Below are positions 16,082 to 24,032 of a stretch of DNA of 64,000 nucleotides, piece by piece. How positions within the stretch are numbered: the stretch's first letter is position 1; each line of letters opens with the position of its first letter. The notes under the pieces were generated by a model. It was not told the DNA's origin and ran no database searches. It was given only the letters and a program-made list of their open reading frames with translations. The translations under genes were made by a program, and so were the position numbers. Origin of the DNA: Brevibacterium pigmentatum (GTDB lineage Bacteria > Actinomycetota > Actinomycetes > Actinomycetales > Brevibacteriaceae); assembly GCF_011617465.1 (NCBI RefSeq), contig NZ_CP050153.1, forward strand, positions 3,224,001 to 3,288,000, in the 5' to 3' direction.

Positions 16082-17149
16082 TCAGCGGCGCTGCGGGGGC
16101 ACGGCACTGGCACGGAGGACGAGGTCCGGGTCGACCGTGTAGTCGACGTGCACACGGGCGTCGCCGGCGGCGATCATCGCGCGGACCTCGTCGATCGCCG
16201 ACTGCGCCACGGTCGCCCAGTCGTAGACGACTTGCGACAGGGGCGGTTGGACGACATCGGCGTCGGGGACGTCGCCGACTGTGAGCAGGGACAGGTCCCG
16301 GGGCACGTCCAACCGGAGCCGCTGGGCGGCCTCGAGCATGCCGAAAGACAGGGACGGGGCGCAGGCGATGACGGCGGTGCAGCGCAGATCGAGCAGCTCC
16401 TCGGCAGCGGCGACTCCGGCCATGGCTCCGCCGGCGGCCTCGACGACGGGAGCCTGATCGCGGGTGGCGGGAATGTGGAGGATTCCGGCCATCGAGCGGC
16501 GGAAGCCGGCGATGCGGGCAGGGGCCGCCGAATCGCGCAGCACGGCGAGTCCGATGCGTTTGTGGCCGAGGTGGACGAGGTGGGCCACGGCCGTGTCGAT
16601 GCCGCCGGTCGCGTCGAGGTAGATGCGGGAGATCCCGTCGTCGTGGCGAGCATTCGAGATGCGGATGAGCGGCAGTCCGCGCTCGGCGAGCATTCCCGCG
16701 AGCACCCCGGCAGCGCCCCCGCCGACGACGATGGCCCCGGCGATCGCCGGTCCGCCGTGTTCGCTGCCGAGGACGGTCTCGAGCAGAGTCCCATTGCGTT
16801 CGACGATGGCCTCGATGTGGACGACGGCGATGCCGAGTCCGAACATCCGGTTCGTCAGGATCTCCGCGAGCCGCGTATACGGATCGACGTTTCCCGCTGA
16901 CACCGCGGGTTTGATGAGTGCGATGAGCAGGGGTCCGGAGTCTGCTCCGGTTCCGTCCCCGGTCCCCGGGCTCGGGGTCTGCCCGGTGGCGCCGAGGATC
17001 GCCAGCGCCTGGCGTACCTTCGCCAACGACGATGCCGACACCGATTGAGGATCGCGCAGGGCTCGTGAGGCGGTGGCCTTCGAGACCCCGGCGGTGCCGG
17101 CGATCTCGGCGAGGCGAACGTGGCGGGGCTCGGGCGGGTGGTCGCTCAT
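16082..17149 (-). CDS. LacI-family regulator, second of a coupled pair
   Basis: 355 residues: N-terminal helix-turn-helix VRLAEIAGTAGVSKATASRAL, then a hinge that is Gly/Thr-rich rather than the classic LacI hinge, then a periplasmic-binding-protein-like effector domain (GHKRIGLAVLRD, VPRDLSLLTVGDVPDADVVQPPLSQVVYD). The start ATG overlaps the stop of the preceding LacI gene (ATGA), and an in-frame upstream extension inside that gene is not used. The effector is probably a sugar or nucleoside; the ots genes are convergent neighbours but nothing ties it to trehalose directly. Confidence 0.87.
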   Translation of the reverse strand: MSDHPPEPRHVRLAEIAGTAGVSKATASRALRDPQSVSASSLAKVRQALAILGATGQTPSPGTGDGTGADSGPLLIALIKPAVSAGNVDPYTRLAEILTNRMFGLGIAVVHIEAIVERNGTLLETVLGSEHGGPAIAGAIVVGGGAAGVLAGMLAERGLPLIRISNARHDDGISRIYLDATGGIDTAVAHLVHLGHKRIGLAVLRDSAAPARIAGFRRSMAGILHIPATRDQAPVVEAAGGAMAGVAAAEELLDLRCTAVIACAPSLSFGMLEAAQRLRLDVPRDLSLLTVGDVPDADVVQPPLSQVVYDWATVAQSAIDEVRAMIAAGDARVHVDYTVDPDLVLRASAVPPQRR

Positions 17150-18138
17150 TGGCGGGCCGCCGTCGTCGAGGTCCGGGCGACGAGCCGGGGACGGAACACC
17201 GGCGGCACCGAGGGCAGGCCCGTCGTCGAGATCCGCAGAGTCTGCAGGGTCGCTGCGATGAGGGCGTTCGACAGCCCTTCGACGTCGAGGCCGAGCACCG
17301 TGGCCGGAGGACCCGTGAACTTCATCGTCGGGGAATCGCCGAACCCGACGACCGACATGTCCCGCGGCACCTGCAAGTGCCGATTCCGCAGACCGTGGAG
17401 GGCGCCATGCAGCTGCAGAGCGGACTGGACGATCACCGCGGTGCACGTCGCATCCTTGAGTTCGAGCACGGCGCGCGACCCTCCGGAGAACGACTTCGGC
17501 ACCCGTGAGATCCAATCCTCGAGGTTGAGTCCCAGGTTCCTGGCCGGATGTTCGGCGAGGAAGCGGCGGACGAGCTGAACGGCCAGCTCACCGCTGTCAT
17601 TGCAGATCAGCCCGATCCGGCGATGTCCGATCGCTCGCAGATGTTCGAAGGCCGTGGTCATTCCACCACCGAGGTCGAGGCGCGCGGCGATGACATCGGC
17701 GCCGCCCGACCCGGGCCTTCCGGCCTCCTCGGTGGCGGACTGTTCGTCGACGCGGATACAGGGGATCTCCGTGTTCAGGCTCGTCATCGTCGTGGTCACC
17801 AGAGCCACGGCGCCGGCGTCGACCGCGGTCTGCAGCGGCTCCGGGTCGGTCTCGACCAGCGGGCGGGTGACGAGGAGATCATGATCCTGCAGGGCCTTGG
17901 CCACGCGGGTGCAGACCTGGACCTGCCAATGTTCGGGGTTGCCGGGGGCGCTGACGGCCACGAGCCGCCTCGGCGCATCATGGAGCAGGGTCGACCGCGA
18001 ATAGCCGAGCTCGCTCATCGCCTCCAGGACCTTCGCCCGCGTCGACTCGGCGACGGCGCCGCGGCGGCCGAGCACCCGGGAGACCGTGGCCAGAGAGACC
18101 CCGGCCCTGGCGGCGACCTCGTCCAACGTGACCTTCAT
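17146..18138 (-). CDS. LacI-family regulator, first of a coupled pair
   Basis: 330 residues with helix-turn-helix VTLDEVAARAGVSLATVSRVL, a LacI hinge region (STRAKVLEAMSELGYSRS) and a ligand-binding domain (LRAIGHRRIGLICND, VPRDMSVVGFGDSPTMKFTGPPATV). Transcription appears leaderless: TAGACT lies seven bases before the ATG. It is divergent from the ABC ATPase gene across about 190 bp, so that promoter is the nearest candidate target. Sequence identity to its downstream partner looks low, so the two probably sense different ligands or form a heteromer. Confidence 0.88.
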   Translation of the reverse strand: MKVTLDEVAARAGVSLATVSRVLGRRGAVAESTRAKVLEAMSELGYSRSTLLHDAPRRLVAVSAPGNPEHWQVQVCTRVAKALQDHDLLVTRPLVETDPEPLQTAVDAGAVALVTTTMTSLNTEIPCIRVDEQSATEEAGRPGSGGADVIAARLDLGGGMTTAFEHLRAIGHRRIGLICNDSGELAVQLVRRFLAEHPARNLGLNLEDWISRVPKSFSGGSRAVLELKDATCTAVIVQSALQLHGALHGLRNRHLQVPRDMSVVGFGDSPTMKFTGPPATVLGLDVEGLSNALIAATLQTLRISTTGLPSVPPVFRPRLVARTSTTAARQ

Positions 18139-18145
18139 ACGTTTC

Positions 18146-18151
18146 AGTCTA
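18146..18151 (-). promoter_or_regulatory. -10 hexamer of leaderless LacI gene
   Basis: TAGACT on the minus strand, seven bases before the ATG; no ribosome-binding site is visible. Confidence 0.45.
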
Positions 18152-18329
18152 CTTTCGGGTCGCGGTATGCGTCGGCGCACAGCCATCGTGCTGAGAATCA
18201 CTCTACGCTTTGTCGAATTCACAGAGCACCCGAACTCTCCACCCCTTAGGATGAGAGTGACTGAGCATCCCTGCCAGGTCACCGACGACCAGCTGCTCAC
18301 GGAGTTATACAGAAGTTTTAGGAGGACTT

Positions 18330-19037
18330 ATGTCAACGGTGTCGTTGAATGGCCTCAGTCATGTCTACGAGAACACGACGTCCGAATCCGTCCACCCGTT
18401 CAATCTCTTCGTCGATGACGGCGAGTTCCTTGTCCTCTACGGCCCCGCCGCGTCGGGTAAGTCGACGATCCTGCGGATGCTCCACGGTCTGGAGACCCCG
18501 AAGACCGGCACCATCCTCATCGACGGTGCCGATATCACCCACGCCGCCGTCAACGACCGCGACGTCACCCTGGCTCTGGAGAGCTACGCGCTCTACCCGC
18601 ATATGAGCGTGCGCGACAACCTCGGCTTTGCGCTGCGCGTCGACGGTCTGCCGGCCGATGAGATCCGCGAACGCGTCGAATCCGTGATGGACAAGATCGG
18701 GCTGAGCGACATCCTCGATTCGGTTCCCGGCGACCTCACCCAGCTGCAACGCCAGACCGTGGCCCTGGCCCGTGCCGTGGTGCGCCGGCCCAAGGTGCTC
18801 ATCATGGACGAGCCCGTGGTCAACCTCGTCCCCGAGCAGCAGACGGAGACTCTGTCTCTGATCAAACAGCTGCAGCAGGAATTCGGGCTGACGACGATCT
18901 ATGCCACCTCCGACTTCGAGGACGCGAAGGTCCTCGGCGACCGGATCGCCTTCCTCGACCGCGGACGGCTCATCGGCGTGGAGACACCCGACCTCGCCGA
19001 GGCGCTCGTGGCCTCGGTCTCCGACACGGACTCCTGA
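18330..19037 (+). CDS. orphan ABC-type ATPase subunit with degenerate catalytic loops
   Basis: 235 residues, a single nucleotide-binding domain related to MalK/UgpC sugar importers but without the C-terminal regulatory domain. Walker A (GPAASGKST, 38-46) and Walker B with catalytic Glu161 (VLIMDEP) are intact. The other conserved elements are changed: Q-loop glutamine is Glu84 (LALESYALYPHMSV), the LSGGQ signature is LTQLQ (136-140), the D-loop SNLD-type motif is VNLV (164-167), and the switch histidine is Ser194 (YATSDFEDA). No permease or binding-protein gene is nearby. It probably binds ATP, but normal two-site hydrolysis is doubtful. AGGAGG precedes the ATG, and a DUF4032 gene starts three bases after the stop. 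Confidence 0.85.
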   Translation: MSTVSLNGLSHVYENTTSESVHPFNLFVDDGEFLVLYGPAASGKSTILRMLHGLETPKTGTILIDGADITHAAVNDRDVTLALESYALYPHMSVRDNLGFALRVDGLPADEIRERVESVMDKIGLSDILDSVPGDLTQLQRQTVALARAVVRRPKVLIMDEPVVNLVPEQQTETLSLIKQLQQEFGLTTIYATSDFEDAKVLGDRIAFLDRGRLIGVETPDLAEALVASVSDTDS

Positions 19038-19040
19038 GCC

Positions 19041-20273
19041 GTGGCTCCGGAGATCCACACCGTCCGGAACGCCGATCATCAGGCCCTGGCCGAACTCCCC
19101 TGGCACCTGCCCCTGGCCGAGTGGCCCGAGACTCTGGTCGGCGGTCTGCCCCGCGGAATCTCCCGCCATGTCGTGCGCTATGTCGAGATCGGGGACGAAG
19201 TCCTCGCGATCAAGGAGACCGACGACGCGCAGGCGCTGCGTGAGTTCGACATCCTCGGCGCGCTCGGCAACCTCGACGTCCCCCTCGTCGAACCCCGGGC
19301 TTCCGTCGGAGGTCGACGGACCGAATCGGGCGAGAAGCTCAAGGGCGCCCTCATCACCGCTTATCTCGAGTTCTCCCTGCCCTACCGTGCCCTGTTCTCC
19401 CGGGACCTGGCCGAGGACACCGGCGGCCGCCTCGTCGACGCTCTGGCCGTGCTCCTCGTCCGCCTCCACCTCGTCGGCTTCTACTGGGGTGACGTGTCGC
19501 TGTCGAACACGCTCTTCCGCCGCGATGCCGATGCCTACGCCGCCTATGTCGTCGATGCCGAGACCGGTGAGCTGCACGACCAGCTCTCCGACGGGCAGCG
19601 GAACATGGACCTGCGGATCGCGCGGATGAACATCGCCGGGGACTTCCTCGACCTGCAGGCCGCGGGACTCGTCGCCCCCGAGACCGATCCGCTGGCGGCC
19701 GGTGAGCGACTCTGCGAGTCGTACAACGCCCTATGGGCGGAGCTGACCCGGGTCGAGGAGTTCAGCGTCAACGAACGCTGGCGCATCGACGAACGCATCC
19801 GCCGCCTCAACGATCTGGGCTTCGACCTCGGCGAACTGACCGTGACGACCGACCTCGACGGCATCAGCCTCCTCGTGTCCCCGAAGGTCGTCGAACCCAA
19901 TCATCATTCGCGGCGTCTGCTGCGCCTGACCGGAATCGGCGCGAACGAGAACCAGGCCCGGGCGATGCTCAACGACCTCGACTCGTTCCGCTCGGCTCCC
20001 GAGATCGCCGAATTCGACAAACTCGACGAGTCCCAAGCCGCCCGCCGCTGGCTCGACGAGGTGTACAAACCCCTCATCCAGGCGATCCCGGAGAACCTCA
20101 CCCGCAAGCTCGAACCCGGGCAGATCTTCTACGAATTCGCCGAACATCGCCGCACCATGGCCCGCGCCCGCCAACGCGACATCCCCACGATGGAGGCCAT
20201 CGCCTACTTCATCGTCGACTACCTGGCGAACCTCCCCGACGAGATCCGCTACGTCGACAGCGAGAAGTTCTGA
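19041..20273 (+). CDS. DUF4032 protein with lipopolysaccharide-kinase-like kinase fold
   Basis: 410 residues. The N-terminal half resembles Kdo/WaaP-type and RIO-type kinases: Lys58 (LAIKET) and Glu68 would form the ion pair, the catalytic loop is YWGDVSLSNTL with Asp151 and Asn156, and VVDAETG (Asp172) replaces DFG. The C-terminal half, roughly from residue 200, is the DUF4032 part, with PNHHSRRLLRLTG and a helical end. All catalytic residues needed for phosphotransfer are present, although the HxD histidine is Trp. GTG start, three bases after the ABC ATPase stop, so the two are co-translated. The substrate is unknown: protein, sugar or lipid head group. Confidence 0.8.
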   Translation: MAPEIHTVRNADHQALAELPWHLPLAEWPETLVGGLPRGISRHVVRYVEIGDEVLAIKETDDAQALREFDILGALGNLDVPLVEPRASVGGRRTESGEKLKGALITAYLEFSLPYRALFSRDLAEDTGGRLVDALAVLLVRLHLVGFYWGDVSLSNTLFRRDADAYAAYVVDAETGELHDQLSDGQRNMDLRIARMNIAGDFLDLQAAGLVAPETDPLAAGERLCESYNALWAELTRVEEFSVNERWRIDERIRRLNDLGFDLGELTVTTDLDGISLLVSPKVVEPNHHSRRLLRLTGIGANENQARAMLNDLDSFRSAPEIAEFDKLDESQAARRWLDEVYKPLIQAIPENLTRKLEPGQIFYEFAEHRRTMARARQRDIPTMEAIAYFIVDYLANLPDEIRYVDSEKF

Positions 20274-20280
20274 ACCCTCC

Positions 20281-20345
20281 CCGAGGCGGCCCTGACCTCA
20301 GTCGATGTTCCACAAGGTGAAACGGGAACGGCGGAGCCGCCTCGG
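20281..20345. repeat. inverted repeat of the CCGAGGCGGC word
   Basis: CCGAGGCGGC (20281-20290) and its complement GCCGCCTCGG (20336-20345) flank a 45-base spacer between the DUF4032 and SDR genes. It might act as a weak terminator, but no T-run follows. Confidence 0.5.
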
Positions 20346-20419
20346 CGGGCATAACTTTGAAGTCCACGGAGCGACACCGAGGTCGCTCCAGCACCCCGCC
20401 CCGCCCGGAAGGATTCCCG

Positions 20420-21283
20420 ATGTCGACGAACGAGCCGATGCCCACGAACGAGAACAACCCGTCGATCCCGTCCCTGTTCGACCTGAGCGGCCGCACGGTC
20501 GTCGTCGTCGGGGCCGGCTCCGGACTGGGGCAGGCCAGCGCGATCGGGCTCGCCGATGCGGGAGCGCACGTCGTCGTCGCCGACCTCAACCTCACCGGCG
20601 CCGAGGAGACCGCCGCCCTCATCGCCGGCCGACGCTCCGGGTCCGCCGCCCACGGTGCCGCCGATGGCGGGTCCGATGCCAGTCCCGCCACGGCGGCGGC
20701 CGTCGACATCACGGACTCGGCGTCGGTCGATGCGCTCGTCGACGCATGGTCCGATGCCGAGATCCTCGTGGTCACTCCCGGTGCGAACGTGCGCAAGCGG
20801 CTGACGGACACCACCGATGACGAGTTCGACCGCGTCATCGACATCAACCTCAAGGGCACGTACCGGCTGATGCGCGGATTCGGCCGCGAGATGGGTGAGC
20901 GCGGTCGCGGATCGATCGTCACCTATGCCTCGTTCCGAGCGCTGGCCATCGAACCCGGTCAGGGCCTGTACGCGGCGGCCAAGGCCGGAGTCGTGCAGCT
21001 GACGAAGACGATGGCCAGCGAGCTCGGAGAGAAGGGCGTGCGGGTCAACGCGATCCTGCCCGGGCCGTTCGACACTCCCCTGACCCAGCAGATCAAGGCC
21101 GACGGAAGGTGGTGGGACGCGTATGCGGACAAGACCGCCCTGGGCCGGTGGGGTCGCCTGCACGAGATCGCCGGGCCCGTCCTCTTCCTCGCCTCGGATG
21201 CGTCGAGCTATGTCACCGGGCATTCGCAGCTCGTCGACGGAGGATGGATGGCGCACGACGGTCGGTTCACCCCCGACGTGTGA
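20420..21283 (+). CDS. short-chain dehydrogenase/reductase
   Basis: NAD(P)-dependent oxidoreductase of 287 residues. The Rossmann glycine motif is VGAGSGLGQ, with an acidic residue at the end of beta-2 (VVADLN) favouring NAD. The catalytic Ser is in YASFRAL and the Tyr/Lys in LYAAAKAG. The C-terminal RWGRLHEIAGPVLFLASDASSYVTG block is typical of classical SDRs such as gluconate or 3-oxoacyl reductases. A TPGAN segment stands where NNAG is usual. The ATG follows AAGGA. The substrate is not predictable. Confidence 0.87.
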   Translation: MSTNEPMPTNENNPSIPSLFDLSGRTVVVVGAGSGLGQASAIGLADAGAHVVVADLNLTGAEETAALIAGRRSGSAAHGAADGGSDASPATAAAVDITDSASVDALVDAWSDAEILVVTPGANVRKRLTDTTDDEFDRVIDINLKGTYRLMRGFGREMGERGRGSIVTYASFRALAIEPGQGLYAAAKAGVVQLTKTMASELGEKGVRVNAILPGPFDTPLTQQIKADGRWWDAYADKTALGRWGRLHEIAGPVLFLASDASSYVTGHSQLVDGGWMAHDGRFTPDV

Positions 21284-21428
21284 GGTGTCTGGCGTGTGAG
21301 GTCTGAGGTCTGAGGTCGGCCCGACCTGGGACGTGTGAGATCCCCGCCCTGTGAGGGCGTCTGCGATGTGAGATCGGCGACGGTGCGGGGCGGCTTCGCC
21401 CGTAATCACGCGGAAGCCTGGCGAGACA

Positions 21429-21457
21429 ATATTCATGCTTATGCAAGAATATTCATA
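21429..21457. promoter_or_regulatory. AATATTCAT direct repeat abutting the permease start
   Basis: AATATTCAT at 21429-21437 and 21449-21457, 20 bp apart, i.e. two helical turns, with the second copy touching the ATG. This AT-rich patch stands out in a GC-rich spacer and could hold both the promoter and a repressor site. Confidence 0.45.
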
Positions 21458-22956
21458 TGACCGTTTCGCAGACACCGTCCACCCCGCCGACGCACACTCC
21501 CACCGGAGTGCTGCGGCAGCTGGGGCGACGCAAGTCGATCAGCGCCATGACCGCCGAGGCCCACACCGATGCGCAGACCGCGCAGTCGGGTGGACTGCGG
21601 CGGACGTTCGGCGTCTTCCAGCTGACGATGATCAGCGTCGGTGCCACCTTGGGCACGGGAATCCTCGTCATCCTCGGCGAGGCAGTTCCCGTGGCCGGCC
21701 CCGCCGTCTGGATCGCTTTCGTCCTCGCCGGAATCACGGCGCTGCTCTCGGCAGTCAGCTACGCCGAGATGGCCGGAATGGTGCCGGTGTCCGGGTCGAG
21801 CTACTCGTATTCCTATGCCACCCTCGGTGAGGGCGTCGCCTGGGTCTGCGGTTGGTGCCTCGTCCTCGAGTACGCGGTCTCGGTCGCAGCGGTCGCCGTC
21901 GGCGCCGCCGACTACGTCAACGAGACCCTGCGCGTCTTCGGCCTCGAGCTGCCCGCGTCCCTGACCACGGGGCCTGGCCTCGCCGAGAACCCCGATGGGA
22001 TCGTCAACGTCTCGGCTCTCATCGTCGTAGCTCTGGCGACCGTGCTGCTCATGCGCGGCGCCCGCGAATCCGGTGTCGTCAACACACTGCTCGTGTTCGT
22101 CAAGATCGGCATCCTCGTCTTCTTCGCCATCGTCGCGTTCACCGCGTTCAAGGCCGGCAACTTCGCGCCGCTGCTGCCGATGGGAGCCGCCGGTGTCACC
22201 GCGGCCGCCTCGAGCGTGTTCTTCTCCTATATCGGCTTCGATGCCGCATCGACGGCCGGCGAGGAAGCGAAGAACCCGCGCCGGGACCTGCCGCGGGCGA
22301 TCATCTTCTCGATGCTCATCGTCACCTCGATGTACGTGCTCGTGGCCGTCACAGCGATCGGGGCACGGCAGTGGCAGTGGTTCGAAGGTGCCCACGCCCC
22401 GCTGGTCCAGATTGTCGAAGAGATCACGGGGTCGAACATCGCGGTGCTGCTCTTCGCCGTGGCTGCGGTGCTCGCGATCTTCTCCGTCGTCATCACAGTG
22501 CTCTACGGTCAGTCGCGGATCCTGCTGACGATGGCCAGGGACGGAATGGTGCCGAGGATCTTCGGAGTCGTCTCCCAACGCACGGGGACTCCCCTGATCG
22601 GCACTCTGATCGTCGGCGGACTAGTGGCCATCACTGCGGCGTTCATCCCGCTCGGCGAACTCGCCGATGCCACGAGCATCGGCACCCTGTTCGCCTTCTG
22701 CCTCGTCAATATCGCCGTCATCTACCTGCGGTTCAAACGCCCGGACCTCGACCGTTCATTCAAGGTTCCGTTCGGGCCGGTCGTGCCCGCGCTGGGAGCC
22801 TTGGCGTGCGCATTCCTCATGGTCAACCTCGGCGGGCGGACCTGGCTCGTTTTCGCTGCGTGGATGGCCGTCGGAACCATCGTCTACTTCACCTACAGCC
22901 GCCGCCACTCGGTCGTCGGCCAGCTCAGCGAAAACGACTACCAATCCACCCTCTGA
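21457..22956 (+). CDS. APC-family amino-acid permease
   Basis: 499-residue inner-membrane transporter with about 12 hydrophobic helices. The first helix carries the APC signature SVGATLGTGILVILGEAVPVAGPAV in part (GATLGTGI), and FFSYIGFDAASTAGEEAKNP is the helix 6 region conserved in YfnA/CAT-type permeases. The cytoplasmic N-terminus is about 55 residues long and Arg-rich, so a later start (Met31) is possible. The substrate is probably a cationic or neutral amino acid. The gene ends ten bases before a perfect 62-bp palindrome. Confidence 0.86.
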   Translation: MTVSQTPSTPPTHTPTGVLRQLGRRKSISAMTAEAHTDAQTAQSGGLRRTFGVFQLTMISVGATLGTGILVILGEAVPVAGPAVWIAFVLAGITALLSAVSYAEMAGMVPVSGSSYSYSYATLGEGVAWVCGWCLVLEYAVSVAAVAVGAADYVNETLRVFGLELPASLTTGPGLAENPDGIVNVSALIVVALATVLLMRGARESGVVNTLLVFVKIGILVFFAIVAFTAFKAGNFAPLLPMGAAGVTAAASSVFFSYIGFDAASTAGEEAKNPRRDLPRAIIFSMLIVTSMYVLVAVTAIGARQWQWFEGAHAPLVQIVEEITGSNIAVLLFAVAAVLAIFSVVITVLYGQSRILLTMARDGMVPRIFGVVSQRTGTPLIGTLIVGGLVAITAAFIPLGELADATSIGTLFAFCLVNIAVIYLRFKRPDLDRSFKVPFGPVVPALGALACAFLMVNLGGRTWLVFAAWMAVGTIVYFTYSRRHSVVGQLSENDYQSTL

Positions 22957-22965
22957 AAACCCTAA

Positions 22966-23027
22966 TTACTACCTGACGGCGGCCCAGCAACCTCGCGCGA
23001 GGTTGCTGGGCCGCCGTCAGGTAGTAA
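22966..23027. repeat. perfect 62-bp palindrome between convergent genes
   Basis: Each half is 31 bases, beginning TTACTACCTGACGGCGGCCC and reading identically on both strands with no spacer; the centre is CGCGCG. It fills nearly the entire gap between the permease and the methyltransferase gene. In RNA it would form a 29-bp hairpin in either direction, so bidirectional termination or mRNA end protection is likely, though there is no T-run. In DNA it could extrude as a cruciform. Confidence 0.92.
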
Positions 23028-23033
23028 GGAGGG

Positions 23034-23972
23034 TCAGGGGCGGCGGGCTCTGGCCACCTCGTAGAGGGAGACAGCCGCGGCGATGCCTGCATTGAGCGAC
23101 TCCGTGGTCGCGGCGATCGGGATCGACACGATCTGGTCGCACTTCTCCGAGATGAGCCGCGACAAGCCCTTGCCTTCGGAGCCGACGACGATGCACAGCG
23201 GGTCGCGGGTGAAGGTCAGTTCAGGCAGGTCGACGTCGCCGTCCATGTCGAGACCGACGACGAAGACGTTCTGCTTCTTCAGCTCATCGATCGCCCGCGC
23301 CAGGTTGACCACCTGCGCCACGCGGATGCGCGAAGCGGCACCGGCAGAGGTCTTCCACGCCGCGGCCGTCATCGAGGCGGCGCGACGTTCGGGAATGATC
23401 ACGCCGTGGCCGCCGAAGGCCGCCGTCGACCGGACGATGGCACCGAGGTTGCGCGGATCCGTGATCCCGTCGAGGGCCACGAGCAGCGGAGTCTCGGCGC
23501 GGTCCGCCGCGTACTCGAGCAGTTCGGCCGGGTCGGCGTAGTCGTACGGCGGGACCTGCAGGGCGATGCCCTGGTGGATCGCGTCGTCGGTGAGCCGGTC
23601 GAGGTCGGGCTTGCTCGCCTCGAGCATCGAGATGCCGCGCTGAGTCGCCAGAGTGATGGATTCGCGCACGCGATCATCGGAGTCAATGCGCCCGGACACG
23701 TACATCGCGGTGGCCGGAACGCCCTCGCGCAGAGCCTCGAGGACCGAATTGCGCCCGGCGACCATATTCGGTCCGAGCTCCTTCTTCTTCCGCTTCGCCT
23801 GCGCCGAGGCGTTCGAGCTCTTGCGCTGCTGCGCGGCCTTGTGCGCCTTGTGATAGACGCGGTCCTCGGCCTTGGGCGTCGGCCCCTTGCCGCGCAGGCC
23901 GCGCTTGTTCTTGCCGCCCGACCCCTTGGTCGGGCCTTTCTTCGAACCGCCGGAGCGGGGATTGGAAGCCAT
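23034..23972 (-). CDS. rlmB: 23S rRNA 2'-O-methyltransferase, TrmH/RlmB family
   Basis: 312-residue SPOUT methyltransferase. A basic, Gly/Lys-rich N-terminal tail of about 65 residues precedes the substrate-binding domain (NMVAGRNSVLEALREG). The catalytic domain shows the three SPOUT motifs: DGITDPRNLGAIVRSTAAFG, IVVGSEGKGLSRL and IPIAATTESLNAGIAAAVSLYE, the latter two forming the knot that binds SAM. RlmB methylates the ribose of a guanosine in 23S rRNA; the exact target is inferred. AAGGA precedes the ATG. It is downstream of cysS, as in mycobacteria. Confidence 0.88.
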   Translation of the reverse strand: MASNPRSGGSKKGPTKGSGGKNKRGLRGKGPTPKAEDRVYHKAHKAAQQRKSSNASAQAKRKKKELGPNMVAGRNSVLEALREGVPATAMYVSGRIDSDDRVRESITLATQRGISMLEASKPDLDRLTDDAIHQGIALQVPPYDYADPAELLEYAADRAETPLLVALDGITDPRNLGAIVRSTAAFGGHGVIIPERRAASMTAAAWKTSAGAASRIRVAQVVNLARAIDELKKQNVFVVGLDMDGDVDLPELTFTRDPLCIVVGSEGKGLSRLISEKCDQIVSIPIAATTESLNAGIAAAVSLYEVARARRP

Positions 23973-24032
23973 CTGAATCCTTCGAATTCGTTGGGGTCGC
24001 GAGCTCATGCCCGTGACCGAAGATCGTCGTCC

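Noticed and set aside
18330-20273. Ordinary sugar ABC importer operon
   Set aside because: No permease or substrate-binding gene occurs on either side, and the ATPase lacks the signature and switch residues needed for transport-coupled hydrolysis.
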